A stretch of 64,000 nt of DNA from Rotaria macrura (taxonomy: Eukaryota > Rotifera > Eurotatoria > Philodinida > Philodinidae). Below the pieces are notes generated by a model, which worked only from the letters and a program-made list of their open reading frames with translations, made no database searches and had not been told where the DNA came from. Both the position numbers and the translations under genes were made by a program. Location of the stretch: the NCBI GenBank assembly GCA_900239685.1, contig OENT01000533.1, positions 1-64,000 of the forward strand, read 5' to 3'. Below are positions 1 to 11,779 of the stretch, in pieces (the stretch's first letter is position 1; every line of letters starts with the position of its first letter).

Positions 1-868
1 CTCAATAAGCGTGAGATAAAGAACCAATAAAGGCTATCGAGAGATTCGATTTTTTTCGATGATTCACTAACCTTTCAATTTTTTCTTTCACTTGAGTATG
101 AGCGAATCCTTTCATATGTCTTCTTGCTCTAGTACCCTTTGTTCAAGAACACCGAATCCTTTCAGTAGAGGGTTAGCGACGGTAACGCCGCGCTACTTGT
201 TCTTTATCTAAATAATCGAACAGATGGGCTGGGAATGATGATTCTAATGCTCAATTCCAAATAATTTTCAATCGAATAACTTCAAACATAGCTGAAATGC
301 CAAAGGGTAATGATGATGTCATATTCTGTACTCTATAATGAAAAACAGTTGACTATTGAATTTTTATGTTATATGCTTGCTATCGCTTGATTCACTTATT
401 TCTGAGTTTTGTTTTCGAAAAAATCTGATAAAAACGTCCTGTCTTGATGAACATCATACGAATATTGATTTTTATCAGATAAACTTAATCAAATTTGAAC
501 GAACAAATAGAAAAAGTGCAGAACTATACCATTTCAAAATGACTAGTTTATTGTATAATATCAATCGGGGTCGGTACCTTGAGCGAAGTAGACTTTTGTT
601 TCATATTTGGTAAAACTCTTTTTTCTGGATCATTTGAAAGAAAAATTTTGTCTATAACTGTTAATTAAAGTGTTTTGATTAAGAATGTACAGGGCCAAGT
701 TTTTCTTATAGTATCTGTCGAATTCATTTTTTTGGTCCGAATCCCAGTCCAAACAAACAGAACTGAGACTGATTCTGCACATATTTAGTTTTGATTTCTA
801 GAATTTCTTTTAATGTATATGAAATATTTTTCGAAGTTTAAACAACTTAATTAATTTAATAAAATATT
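1..868. other. Non-coding stretch, nothing recognised
   Basis: No supported gene. A perfect 11-bp inverted repeat (agataaagaac at 14-24 and its complement at about 199-209) brackets the first 200 bp, and the 12-mer cgaatcctttca occurs twice inside it (about 104 and 151). The open frame at 356-613 resembles no family I know and looks like chance. Confidence 0.4.
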
Positions 869-1283
869 TTACATGGCACAACTGATCATGACGAAGTCAA
901 CGATCGTATGAAATCAGTTTTGAAGGGCATCAAAATTTTAAATTCTAGAATTATTTTATTCATTGATGAAATACATACAATCCTCGGTCGTAAACATGAA
1001 GAATGTATGAATTCATTTTAAATCTTCAACAAAGAATTAAATGAATTGCTTTTCTTTTAGACATAATGGATGCAGCAAAATTATTAATTTCAATGTTAGG
1101 TATTTTCTTTTTATTGCTGAATTTTATTCTTTAAAAATAGTTTGTTTTAAAGGTCGAGGTGAACTTCGCTGTATTGGTACAACAACTTTGGATCAATATA
1201 ACAAATTAATTAAAGAAGATCCCATCTTTGAAAACTATTTTCGACAACTTTTCGTTGAAGAAACATCTGTTGCCAGTATTTAA
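869..1283 (+). pseudogene. ClpB/Hsp104-type AAA+ disaggregase remnant (NBD1 fragment)
   Basis: Three pieces join in one frame through two normal-looking short introns: an open stretch ending at 1004, 1061-1099 and 1153-1283 (introns 1005-1060 and 1100-1152). The product matches the middle of ClpB/Hsp104 nucleotide-binding domain 1: Walker B (ILFIDEIHTILG), the MDAAKLL helix, and the sensor-1 block RGELRCIGTTTLDQYNKLI. The family then has an arginine-finger segment of the ERRF type; here it reads ENYF, and a stop codon follows a few residues later at 1281-1283. No Walker A motif is visible upstream and no second ATPase domain downstream, so this is a truncated relic. ClpB/Hsp104 proteins are hexameric unfoldases that rescue aggregated proteins. 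Full-length Hsp104 is generally missing from animals, so an acquired gene now decaying is one explanation (inference); a duplicate of animal mitochondrial CLPB is another. Confidence 0.72.
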
Positions 1284-2478
1284 TTTCACACACTTAACTT
1301 GTACGTTATCGTAACAACTTATGTTTGAAATATTTTTTTAGACAATCAATAAAACATCATTTGTCCTTCATAGGAATAATAACATTTCTTTGTGAAAGCT
1401 TTTTATTTAATATTGATATTATACATTAGAGATGATATGAAATAGATGAAAATAGTCTAAATATACCTATCAGTGAAAATCATGTGATAAGTCCAGAATC
1501 ATCTTTTTCGACAAAAATATACGGTTGTTCATTTCATGACGAAATAAGAATACGTGTTCGTAATTGTTCAATGAATACGCAATGTTTTTTATATGTTAAA
1601 TCAATATCATACGTATTTTGGTGATAAAGACGTCGAAAACGAAAAGAGAAATCAGATGGGATCGGTGCTATGTCTGCAATAATTTAACAACTTGTATCAT
1701 CTGGAGGATTATGCATATTATATAAAAGTATAGGTAATGAGTTCAACAAACATCAAGTTCAGAATATGCATAAAGCAGTTCAATTACCAGTTGCAAAACG
1801 AAGACATTCATACGGAAGAATGATTTGAATAAATCGAATAATTAATAAAAGTGAATTACTATTTAATGAATCAAAACTATCGAGCAAGAATAAGATGAAA
1901 AATATTCGGTAAATTCATCGAAATTTATTTGAAGATAATATTTGAGAAAGGAAAGTAGTAGGCGATTGAAGGTTGTCTGACATATTCAATTTTTTCAAAT
2001 GAGAAGAATGAACTTTCGTAATTGGAAAAGATGATCTACATACTCTTAATTCACTAATACATCTATTTGGAATAGATAATTGAAAAAATTCATTAAGTAT
2101 GCACAGTAAACTGTAGAACAGATAGATGTGGCCGGTTTTTAGGTCTTCTCCACTGAATAAAAAAATATATTTAAGAGAATAGTCATAACATTAATAAAAT
2201 CTCTGAGGAAAAACATGGAAGTCTACACAAGTTAGACCTGAGGACGGGACTGCCATTTCTTATTTTTCAAATGGAGTTTATGAAAGCCCAAATGGGTACG
2301 TTTCTTTTCAGAATGGGGTACATCATTGGAGCACATTATCTCTCACGCTAAAATGGAGGATTCGGTTGAGAAACCCGATGAAATTAAACTTCTTTTGTAG
2401 AAAGCAACTCAATATATCCTTATTTTTATAATTGGATTAGCTTTAAAGTTCGTTTTCTCTCAAAAAACATTATACTAG
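1284..2478. other. Degraded sequence after the ClpB remnant
   Basis: No intact gene. Around 1437-1620 there is an open + strand run with coding-like codon use that ends in stops; I could not assign it. The rest is AT-rich with frequent stops in all frames. It may be further decay of the same locus. Confidence 0.3.
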
Positions 2479-2708
2479 TTAATTTATAATTTCAGCTAGT
2501 TTGCCTCGAAAAGTAAGAGATTCTTCGCCTTTTGTTGCTTCTGAATCATCAGAAATTTCAATTTCATAATCCTTGTTCAATTCCATGCGGATAATATCAT
2601 CAAATCTATTGAAAAGAAAATCTAAAACTAGATTTACTTTTGAGACAAAAAGAACTATGTATTCGTCAAATTTAATAGGAAAAGGTAATGAAACAATGGG
2701 AAACGAGA
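2479..2708 (-). pseudogene. C-terminal exon remnants of an unrecognised gene
   Basis: On the minus strand, 2605-2479 reads as a last exon ending in TAA, preceded by an acceptor-like ttttcaatag. The peptide is acidic (KDYEIEISDDSEATKGEE, then LTFRGKLAEIIN). A further open piece upstream (roughly 2708-2645, containing PIKFDEYIVLFVSK) joins it in frame through a short GT-AG gap. Going further upstream this frame meets a stop with no acceptor before it, so the gene looks broken. The family is not recognised. The open frames at 3109-3535 on the same strand may belong to the same relic. Confidence 0.3.
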
Positions 2709-3108
2709 AAGTGAGAAGAATTTAGTAGAATTTATTTCAGAATTCATAGTGAAAATAGTATGTTAAACCGAATAATTCACGATGAAATTAAACAAAATGG
2801 ATGCTAATATCTGCTAGTCAGTTCTTTACCACAATACATTTAATTTTAGATGTCTTTATACTATAGAAATGAGACAAGTCTAGTGGAAAACATAGTTTAT
2901 TTTCATTAGAAGGTTCGTTAATCACACTGCATACTTAAAAGGTCAAATGATAGTATAAGGTGTATATTCCATGGGGTATCAAATTTTCTGGGGTACAAAG
3001 TAGTGAAATGGGATACTATACCCCACAATGGGATACAGTTGGCAGCCCTGCCTGAGGATGTACGTTGTTGATTATCAGACCAACACTCAGAAATAAATGT
3101 TGCACCAG

Positions 3109-3535
3109 CTATTTGACGAAAATGAGATGGTTACTACATGGTACATGACTAAAAAGTTCTTTATGTGGACGATTATCAATGAAAATATAGGTATAATGAA
3201 CATCAATATGATGACAGTCTGTAAAAAGTGCTGAATTTCTCATTTGAATAAAATCATCAGCATCAATAACAAGAGAGGAATTCATTTCTCGTAAAACAGG
3301 CGTAATATTAGAAGAAGTCAATAGATTAATAAATGTCCATTCCTCAATTTAATGATTTAAAAAAACTAAATGTATGTAAAGCTTTCATTTCAGGCAAAAA
3401 CTGTGTAGCATCTAGACTGTCTTGAAGACAACATTTATCAAATAATTTAATGTGCAATTGTTGTAATATGTGTAATAATGGTTCGGTCGAAATGATATCA
3501 AACAAAATATCTGCTTTATGCAATGTAATAGCCAC
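3109..3535 (-). pseudogene. Possible degraded coding region, unrecognised
   Basis: Two consecutive minus-strand open frames (3535-3344 and 3321-3109) have coding-like composition (for example LLHILQQLHIKLFDKCCLQD, and LVIDADDFIQMRNSALF). Stops or frame changes separate them and no clean splice joins them. No domain could be named. Orientation and position suggest they are upstream parts of the relic at 2479-2708. They could also be chance open frames in AT-rich DNA. Confidence 0.25.
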
Positions 3536-5324
3536 ATTAAAGGTATTTGTATTGTTTTAAAAGACCAATGATGTAAGAAAAAAAAAAGGATTCCATTCCT
3601 ACATTAAGTAAATGAAGAGCAGACAGATGATTCAGAATTTTATTGATGAATTCACATAACTTCCATGATGGATATCACAATTTTCTACTTATACTACACT
3701 TAACGAAACAAAAAATGTGTATTATTAATTGAAAGTTGAAATTTTCTCTTCACTTATCTAGACTCACTGATAATTGAGAAATTGTATAACTCAAAAAAAA
3801 GGACATGTATATAGAGAGATCGAGAGTTTTGAGGTCTTTGACAGAAAAACTAAAGTTTTTAAAGAGATATTTTTACATGTAGTTTATTTAACGTTAATCT
3901 TTCAAAAAATAATTTAAATACAAAAGAGATCTGATAATTATTTGCAATAGAAATATAAAATTGAATCTAATTGATGTATTTCGTTCGAAAGGAAAGTTCG
4001 ATACATAATGTCTGATCAAATATTTTTCTTAGACATTTTTTTGCGTAGAAAACGATAATGCAATTACAGAATGTTATCGTCAACTATCGTTTTATATGTC
4101 AATAAATGCGTCAGAATTATTAAGCAATGATAGATATAAAAATTTAAATTAACCCTAGTCAAACTATTTTCTCATATACATAAACGTAGAAGATATGAAG
4201 TAAATCGTTCAATAATTGATCCATCTTCCAACCAATGGATTGATGAAAACATTAGATGCGTCTATAATATAATCGCTCCTCAGTATATTATTATATGGAA
4301 CGGACAAAGTATTTTAGTGAAAAATAAATTACTTTCATTAAGCACAAGATTTCAAAATGAATATCATAGCGGGTGTTTGTGTGAGTGTGTGGTTTTCTTG
4401 TTCTGCACTCATCGAAACCCACAACCACGCCCTCACCCCACAGCTCAACTGTCTTAGATAAAATGATGAACATGCCGGATAGTATGTTTCGTGACGTTAA
4501 CGATGGAATTCTGATCATTTTTTTATTTGTAAGTATGTTATTATAATTTGAATGATCTACTTTCAACTACCATAAATTAATATGATTGATCCTATTTTAC
4601 TTAATTTCTAATTTTATTTTAAATAGTTTATTGTATCTATTCGTTAAAGCGATAATTTAAAAAACATACAAGGAGAGAAATGTTTAAATTATTTACACAC
4701 ATGAAACTTATAACATATTATTACATTATAATTGATATTGATGAAAACGATCATTACCAATTTCGCATTCATGATCAACAACAAATTCAACTGTAAATCG
4801 AATATAGTATAGGTAGAGTATCTTAGACCAGAATTCCAATGTTTCTAGGCGTGTTTCACCCTTGTCCCAGTTTCAAGTAAATTTCGACAACATCTATCGA
4901 TCGTGTTGTTTTCTTCCAGAGAAAAGACTTTTATCCTAGATGAAAACGCCAACTATTACAAAAAAAAGCTTAAAAGAACCTTTCACTATTCACCAGAGAA
5001 GTAGTTCAGATTCAGACTATATCAATGACGATCATAAATAAAGTCTGGCGAGCTCTATGGATTTCGTCTCTTACAGTGATTGAAATAAGATAAAACTGAA
5101 TTCACTAATAAAATTATTAGTGTAGAAACGATAAAACATAATTAAATAAGTCATCAATTCTGATTCCGATTAAAATAGAATATATTCGATTGACTAACTA
5201 GCCAACCAATCATACAATTATGTAAATCATATTTTGATTGGCGTAGAGCGAACCGAACACAAAATCCTATAGATACCATAACTAACTAAAATACTTAGTT
5301 GTTATATTTAACTTAACAATAAAT
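3536..5324. other. Intergenic, no gene seen
   Basis: AT-rich sequence without a supported exon on either strand. The minus-strand open frame at 4291-4566 contains a short GTGT-rich stretch and no recognisable domain. The last part should contain the promoter of the mL40 gene, but no specific element is recognised. Confidence 0.4.
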
Positions 5325-7217
5325 ATGAATTTTCTTTCATATTCATCTTCTATTTATCAATTAAGAAATACATTTATTCGTTCATTGCATATAACATCTA
5401 TAAATTATGCTCTACCAACAAAAGCAAAGAAGAAAATTGATCCAATGACTGACAAAATACGTGAAGATCGTAAACGACGTCGTTATGAAAAAGTGATTAG
5501 TAAACTTGAAAAGTTTAAACTTCAACTTAAACCTATACAGGAATATGAATCAGAAAGAAGGATTCTTAAAGAACTTGAGTATGTTAAAAAGCTTGTTTTC
5601 GTACATTGAAATATCGTTGGATACATTGTTTAGTGTTCGAAAGCGCCCCACTATTGAATTAACATCAGAAGAAACAACTCGTCGATTAATGTTGAATCGT
5701 GATTGGGCCAAGCATAAACATCGTCAACATCAACAAGAAATAACATTTATTTCTCGTGCGCTTAAATCACAAGAAAATGCACTTGAACAATTACGACTTG
5801 AAAGTCCAGAACTTTATGAACAAGCTTTGCAGGTATGAGAAGCAGTATTCGATGATGATGAAAAAAGTCACATTTCAACGAGCTTTTGTAATTGTTAATT
5901 CGTGCCATTCAAGTCAACATCAAATTAATAATGTTCTGCGCATTTTGAGACACAAGAATGGCATGTATTTCATCGTAGTTAATTAAGGGCCATGAAAAAC
6001 GTTAAACAATCTGTTCTATTATCTAAGACTAAAACATAAGAGTGATTGTACAATCTGATTTCGATAGAAAACTATCGTTTTCATATTGACGATAACCATG
6101 CGTGGAAAAGTTTTGTGTTATTTTAGTATACAATCGTTCGAGTTAATTCTTATTCGACATGTTATTGATTTTTTTCCTCGGAATTCGCATCGTCATATTT
6201 CCAACTGTAGTTTTGATTTTTATGGAACTTCTTAGTCATCGGAAATCTGACAAGTTTTCTATGGAAAAGGTGGGCATACTTCTTACGGAAGTATAAAATT
6301 CTTGTGAAAAGTATCTAACGAGTAAAGCACAACTTCAAACGATTGCTTTTCAAGAATAAGAATATGTCCAAACCAATCTCTTTAGTCCAATGAAAACTTT
6401 TTATGATTTCTAACGACTCGAAGAGCTACGCTGAGTCGACTTGTCGCGTTACAGTTTCCGTGAAAAGCATATAGTTCTCGGTTTAAAATCATGTAAATCA
6501 TTCATTAGTCTCGTGAAGAAGGTAAAAAAACAGAATCAAAACAATATTTTTGAATAGTTGTCAAGGCAAATCAAACGAAAAATAATAGAATCTTGTGAAA
6601 CCTTTTGAATAACAATGAGAAGAAGTCGATGCCGTTCCACACTCGAAAAAAATTTCTAGATGATAATTGTAGGTCATAGACTCAAATAGGGTGGAACCTG
6701 TTTAAGGGTAGACTTTATTGTTTTCGAAGCGATACCAGTTTTTTTTCTCTATTGATCTTTGTCATTCATTCGAATGTACATGTATGCGCTACTATTTTAT
6801 GCTTGTACTTGAGGTATCTCCATTCTAATGAATGCATCGGTAGGATCTACTCGCATTGATTTTAACATGTCTAGTTTGATAGTTTCTGTTAAGATTGTTG
6901 TTTCATGATTATGAAGTCCTTAGTATTTTAAAGAAACAAAATAGTTCTCTGTTTTTTTTATGTATAACAGTAGATGTTCTAAATTCTTGTAGGTAGATAC
7001 AAAATTAATCCCATTTATTCGTCGTGGACCACTCTATAGTCTTCCGAATCAAAATTACGATGCACCTGATGGGGACTATTTCGACACAACAAACTATTTT
7101 TCAAAAGGTTTTGGTGTTAACTTCATGGATCACATGAAAACAATGGAACGTCAGAAATGGACAGAAATTAGAGCTGAAAGACGTGCTAAGAAAGAAGAAA
7201 AAGATACAGAAAAATAA
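5325..7217 (+). CDS. MRPL40: Mitochondrial large-subunit ribosomal protein mL40
   Basis: Structural protein of the mitochondrial 39S/54S ribosomal subunit, nuclear-encoded and imported. Exons 5325-5578, 5634-5832 and 6993-7217 join in phase into 225 residues (human mL40 is 206). The N-terminus (about residues 1-30) is basic and hydroxylated, as in a mitochondrial presequence. Next come a Lys/Arg-rich helix (KAKKKIDP, then DRKRRRYEK) and the conserved block RKRPTIELTSEETTRR. Family landmarks LEQLRLESPELYEQA and the C-terminal FIRRGPLYSLPNQNYDAPDGDY follow; the last matches the vertebrate GPHYTPPIPNYQPPEG region. Intron 1 is 55 bp, intron 2 is 1,160 bp. An AATAAA overlaps the stop codon (7216-7221). 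The next gene starts 81 bp downstream on the same strand, suggesting cotranscription. Confidence 0.9.
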
Positions 7218-7295
7218 TAAATTGTTTCTTGTCTTTCTATATAAATCAATGTGTATTACCTAAAAACGTATGCAATCATTTTCTGTCATGTTTTA

Positions 7296-7298
7296 GAT
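7296..7298 (+). promoter_or_regulatory. Candidate spliced-leader trans-splice acceptor before the CENPV-like gene
   Basis: A pyrimidine-rich run followed by ttttag ends at 7296, two bases before the chosen ATG at 7299. A cis intron from the GT at 7268 would be only 29 bp, too short. Spliced-leader trans-splicing is known in bdelloid rotifers, so this AG is a plausible acceptor; that use is inferred. Confidence 0.4.
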
Positions 7299-7706
7299 AT
7301 GTTTGTTAAACATTTAGGCAGCTGCCATTGTGGTGCAGTTAAATTTGAAGTTGAAGCACCGGCTGACTTACGTGTATTTCGTTGTAATTGTTCAATTTGT
7401 CGTAAAAAGCAAAATAATCATTTCATCATACCGAAACGTCAATTTGTTTTATTGAGTGGGTCCGATTATTTAACAACATATTCATTTAATACTCATGTTG
7501 CACAACATTTATTTTGTCGCCAATGCGGTGTACAAAGTTTTTATTCACCACGCAGTAATCCAGATTGTTATGGTGTTATGCCACATTGTATTGATTCACC
7601 AACAATAAAATCTATTGAATACATTGATTTTGATGGAGAAAATTGGGAAAAATCTATGAATGAATCTGTCCAATGTGGAGATAAAAATCCATTTGATATT
7701 AAATGA
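7299..7706 (+). CDS. CENPV: CENPV-like protein of the GFA (Mss4-like zinc) family
   Basis: Small single-exon protein of 135 residues. It carries the zinc-binding signatures of the glutathione-dependent formaldehyde-activating (GFA) fold: CHCG at residues 9-12, CNCSIC at 29-34, and a distal FCRQCG. The blocks GAVKFEVEAPADLRVF, TTYSFNTHVAQH and GVQSFYSPRSNP are very close to animal CENPV. In vertebrates CENPV acts at centromeres and microtubules; the wider family includes bacterial GFA proteins, and an enzymatic role here is unproven. The frame is open from a GTG at 7251, but an acceptor-like ttttag lies directly before the ATG at 7299, where homology begins, so that start was chosen. It sits between mL40 (81 bp upstream) and the STPG1-like gene (61 bp downstream). 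Confidence 0.88.
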   Translation: MFVKHLGSCHCGAVKFEVEAPADLRVFRCNCSICRKKQNNHFIIPKRQFVLLSGSDYLTTYSFNTHVAQHLFCRQCGVQSFYSPRSNPDCYGVMPHCIDSPTIKSIEYIDFDGENWEKSMNESVQCGDKNPFDIK

Positions 7707-7767
7707 GAAAATACAGTTAAAATAACAAGAATTAATTTCATCTATTTCAGATAAGTATTTATTAAAT

Positions 7768-9520
7768 ATGACAGTTAATGAAGCTGATAGTATATCGAAG
7801 GGTGAGATTCATCGAAAATCAGCACGTGCTCATACTGGTGACAGTAAAGTTCATCGAGGTAAGTTAAATATTTCTTTTATCAAAAAGAATTATTACATCT
7901 TATTATAATTCAAATTCATAGTTTGATTTATAAGTAAAGTAAAAACAGCTTACGTTTTGTTACGATTCTTTTTATGTAATTAGAAAAAAGACATCCTATT
8001 TCGAAAAAAAACTTATCTCAAAATCATGAATATTCATGTCACATATTTCATTTCAAGGTTTTACGGTTTGTGCTACCGGTACTCCATCTATACCATCACG
8101 TTATTTAACGATTATTTCGAGTAATACTGAAAAGCATGGTTTTCAACAGACTGCTAAACGTTTTCAATACGATATTGTATGTCATCAGTTGATTTATGTT
8201 CATAATTCGTATTGTAGATTTTGTAGAACTTCACTCCTGGTCCCGGGCAATACCAAACAGTTCAACCTATAGATAAACAACTTGAAAAAACTTCAGATTC
8301 AAAACGAGGTTCGGGTGGATTCGCTTCAAAAGTTAGTTGATTCCCTGTTTGTTGTTCGTCTACATTTATGTGTTGGCATGAATATGTTTATATAGACTAG
8401 GCGAGGTGATGTTATAGGTGGTGCATCAAGTGCTCCAGCACCGACTGCATATAATATTTCAAGTGGATTCGCTTACGATCATTATGAGTTTAATCGCAGA
8501 AAATATTCCAGTATGTTTACAAAACCAATTGCTGAACGACCGTTATCATCGAAATCATTGGTTCCAGCTCCCAATCAATATGATGTTAGTGATTGATTTT
8601 TTTTCTTTTTGAACATTTTCATTATTGTAATAGATCTACGATGGATTGAAACAAACAACAAAAGCAAATAATGTAACGGCTCAAGCAGCCTTTCGATCAC
8701 ACACAAAACGAGCGTTACCCATAAATAAGCATTTTATTACACCTGCTCCCGGTTTGTTGTTCGTGGTTTTTATGAATCTATTCCACAAAAATATTCATCT
8801 TTCAGGTACTTATAATTTGGATGATTCTGCTATACGATCATTAAGGCCAACGTATCAAGCAAGTTTTAAATCAACTTCAAAACGTGATGCGTTTGGTAGT
8901 CAAACGGGTGTTCAAGTATGTTATCAAGTCTCATGCATATTTACTCTTATCATTAGCATAAATGGAGCCGAAAGGGGAAGAGGTAGAGACCCTCATTTTT
9001 CGAAAATTACCTATTCCCTGTCATTCAATATTTGACAACCAAGTACTTTCACTATTGGATAGTTAGCAATGCTACACCTCTTTTCAGTGCTGAACTACAT
9101 CCTTAAACATCATAATGGCTTTTATTATTTTAGTTACCTGGTCCAGCTGACTATCGACCATTTGAAAAGCCGACTGAGGAACCTCATCGACAATTACTTC
9201 CGTATGTTTATTGACAAAATTTTTTATGTCTGTGAAAAGAAGATATGTCTCATTGAAGACGTCATCATTATTTGACTATTTCCGCACCAGCTGTTCCCAT
9301 ACCAACTGAAGCTCCATTTCCAGGTCCAGGTGCATATGAAATTCGTGATTTTAAAGAAGTTGAGAAGAAATATATGTCTTCGGCTGCATTTGTTTCAAAT
9401 ACAAGCCGATGGGCTATTAATGCACCACCACCAACAGAGCAACCTGGCCCATGTACATATACGCCTGGCGCTGCAGCAAAACAATCATTCAACTTTAATT
9501 TTGAACGAAAATGGATTTGA
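7768..9520 (+). CDS. STPG1: STPG1/MAPO2-like SHIPPO-repeat protein
   Basis: Eight exons: 7768-7858, 8058-8176, 8227-8331, 8396-8584, 8634-8751, 8806-8915, 9134-9201 and 9259-9520, giving 353 residues (human STPG1 about 334). Sperm-tail PG-rich (SHIPPO/STPGR) repeats recur: FTPGPGQY, LVPAPNQY, ITPAPGTY, LPGPADY, PFPGPGAY and QPGPCTYTPG. Such repeats are typical of microtubule-associated proteins of cilia and flagella; vertebrate STPG1 (MAPO2) was also reported in apoptosis after O6-methylguanine damage. Introns are 42-218 bp. The acceptor before exon 8 (cattgaag) has a weak pyrimidine tract, so that junction is the least certain. The start ATG lies 17 bp after an acceptor-like ctatttcag (AG 7749-7750), which fits trans-splicing of a downstream operon gene. 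Confidence 0.85.
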
Positions 9521-11779
9521 TAATCATCATTAAGAATGCCGCCTGTGATCAATTTTTCTCATTGAATGACTTTAGATCTTTTTCTTTCTTTTTTTTTATT
9601 AATCTTTTCTTTTTATTGTATTATATTTTTCCTACGACTTTTTTGTTTTTGAAAAATATATTCTCAATTTGCTCAGTTTCCATTCTTGTTACAGTGAACG
9701 AAACGAAGATATCGAGGAAAAAGCTCGTTTTTTCGGCAAAGATGACTCAGATTCTAAATGATGTTGATTTTAATATGTTCTTAAGTCATCATAGATCATT
9801 TTCAATTGAAAATCTATATTTACTTTATTATATGTTTGGATGAACTAGAAGGTCAATTACATTTTATTGATAAAATGTTCAGTTGTATTACTAATTAGAA
9901 CGATAGTTAAAATTGAGAAATCACAGTAGAGTTCAAATACGACAAAAAATAGCAGAATACAAAGAGTTATTATATAATAACCTACACATGCTCATGCTGT
10001 ATTAAATTTCCTTTTTGATTCACTTTGAAATCAGTACTGACGAAATTAATACCGATGATGTCGATTGATGCCCTCACAGTACTCATGAAACATTAGATTT
10101 CAATATTCGAAAAATTTATAAAAGAAAGACCATCAGATAATGGTCAATATTAAAGTAAATAAGGAAAATTTCACCTTCCGCAATATGTATTTCAACACGA
10201 CCAAACATATCTTATATTGTGTTGTTCATCGACATCATTTTCATTTAATTAACGTCATATTTTTAAATTGTTTCTATACTTTCAATAGACACTGAAGATA
10301 CTTACTTATTAGACAATCTGTAATTTATATTTATCTTAAAATGAATTTCTCTATTGTCGTGCAATGTCACCCAAAAGGAGTTGTATCTAGTGAGTAGCGG
10401 GATTTTTAGTTATACATGATGAGCATCGAATTCGAACGCATGAAACAGTCTAATTTTGTTTGCATGAATGGTTGTAGAATCACACGAAGAGAATTTTATC
10501 TGCTGAAAGTTAAAAAGAAACCATGGTTTCAACATAGAGTTGGTATGTAAGAAATCTTTATATTACAAGTAATGCATGTGATGTGATAGTCCGTTGTAAT
10601 CAATAGTTCATTCACGATGATATGATCGGTCTGTTTATTATTCAAATAAGTTTCATAATAATATAACCTGCATTCTCATATGATAAGTTTGGTCAAGTCA
10701 AGTTTTGATTTATCAAACACAAATCTTGATCAGTTCAATAAATATGTATTCTTCATGACAAACAGGAATAGTAGTGTCAAAAACAAAGTTCAATCAACAT
10801 CATAGTATCTAACCCATTGTTTGTTCTCTTAAAATACTCATTCGTAACACCGTTGCAGTTAAAGAACATATCCATTTTTTCTTGAACTTCATTATTCTGT
10901 GTTAGACTCTAGATCTAGAGAGCACTGTTATGAAAATCCGAAACAAAAGTTCATGATAGATTGCTTTTTTTGAGTTTACACATACTCAACAGTTCGACTG
11001 TTGAGTGTATGATCGTATTTATTAGTTTTTACCCTTTAGTATAGTTTTTGATGACTATAATTTTTTCTGAGAAATAGAATGATAATAAATTGTTTCTCAT
11101 AAATTTAAGTATCCGAGTTAATTTCTTTGCAAATCCGAATACTACTGGGCTAAATCTCAGTTGCATTAAAAATATGAACACTAAATCTTCTCTGTATTTA
11201 TTTTCGCTTAATAGAATACATGAGACAGTTAAAGAATGTTTTACACAAGATTTCAGATGGTATTATTTCATTCATTTTGCAGCACAATCCTACTGAATCA
11301 TAGTATCAATACTGTGAGAGTTTAACCATCGACAGATGAAAAAATACGCTGGTGAGAACGAAAATTCTATCGAAAATCTATTGAAAATGTGAATACCGCT
11401 GTGAATCTTCTTTAAGAAAAGGAATAGAGATGCGTCGGCCCAGTAAATTTTGAATCTTTTAAGAAGTCTATGAACATTTTTAATAATCTTATATAATTCT
11501 TTCACAGTCCTATTTTGACAAGCATCAAGTTTCTTCGCATTTCGAATGTGTATTGAATACAATTACACAATGTACTTTGACGTGAATTGTTTTTTCATCG
11601 TTCTAAGATATTATACTCTTGTTTGAGACATCTGAGCAATTCTGTAAATGAAAAATAGCACTGATAGTTATCATTATCCAATTTGTGATATTCGAATAAA
11701 AAAACAACGATGCTTATATTTATTTATCAAAACACAACATAGAATTCTTTTCGAAATTAATAATCCACCTAACCAGTCT
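9521..11779. other. Intergenic, no gene seen
   Basis: No supported gene. The + open frame at 9511-9843 is mostly translated T-rich DNA. A short piece after an acceptor-like ttacag at about 9695 reads for a few acidic residues but connects to nothing. A perfect hairpin occurs at 10984-11006. Confidence 0.4.
10984..11006. repeat. Perfect 10-bp inverted repeat with 3-nt loop
   Basis: actcaacagt, loop tcg, actgttgagt: a perfect hairpin-forming palindrome in intergenic DNA, followed by no T-run. Function unknown; it could be chance. Confidence 0.5.

Noticed and set aside
7251-7298. N-terminal extension of the CENPV-like protein from a GTG
   Set aside because: Non-ATG start, no homology in the added 16 residues, and an acceptor-like AG immediately before the ATG at 7299.
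9268-9552. Minus-strand open frame with Gly/Pro-rich sequence
   Set aside because: It is the antisense of STPG1-like exon 8; the sense strand carries the SHIPPO repeats.
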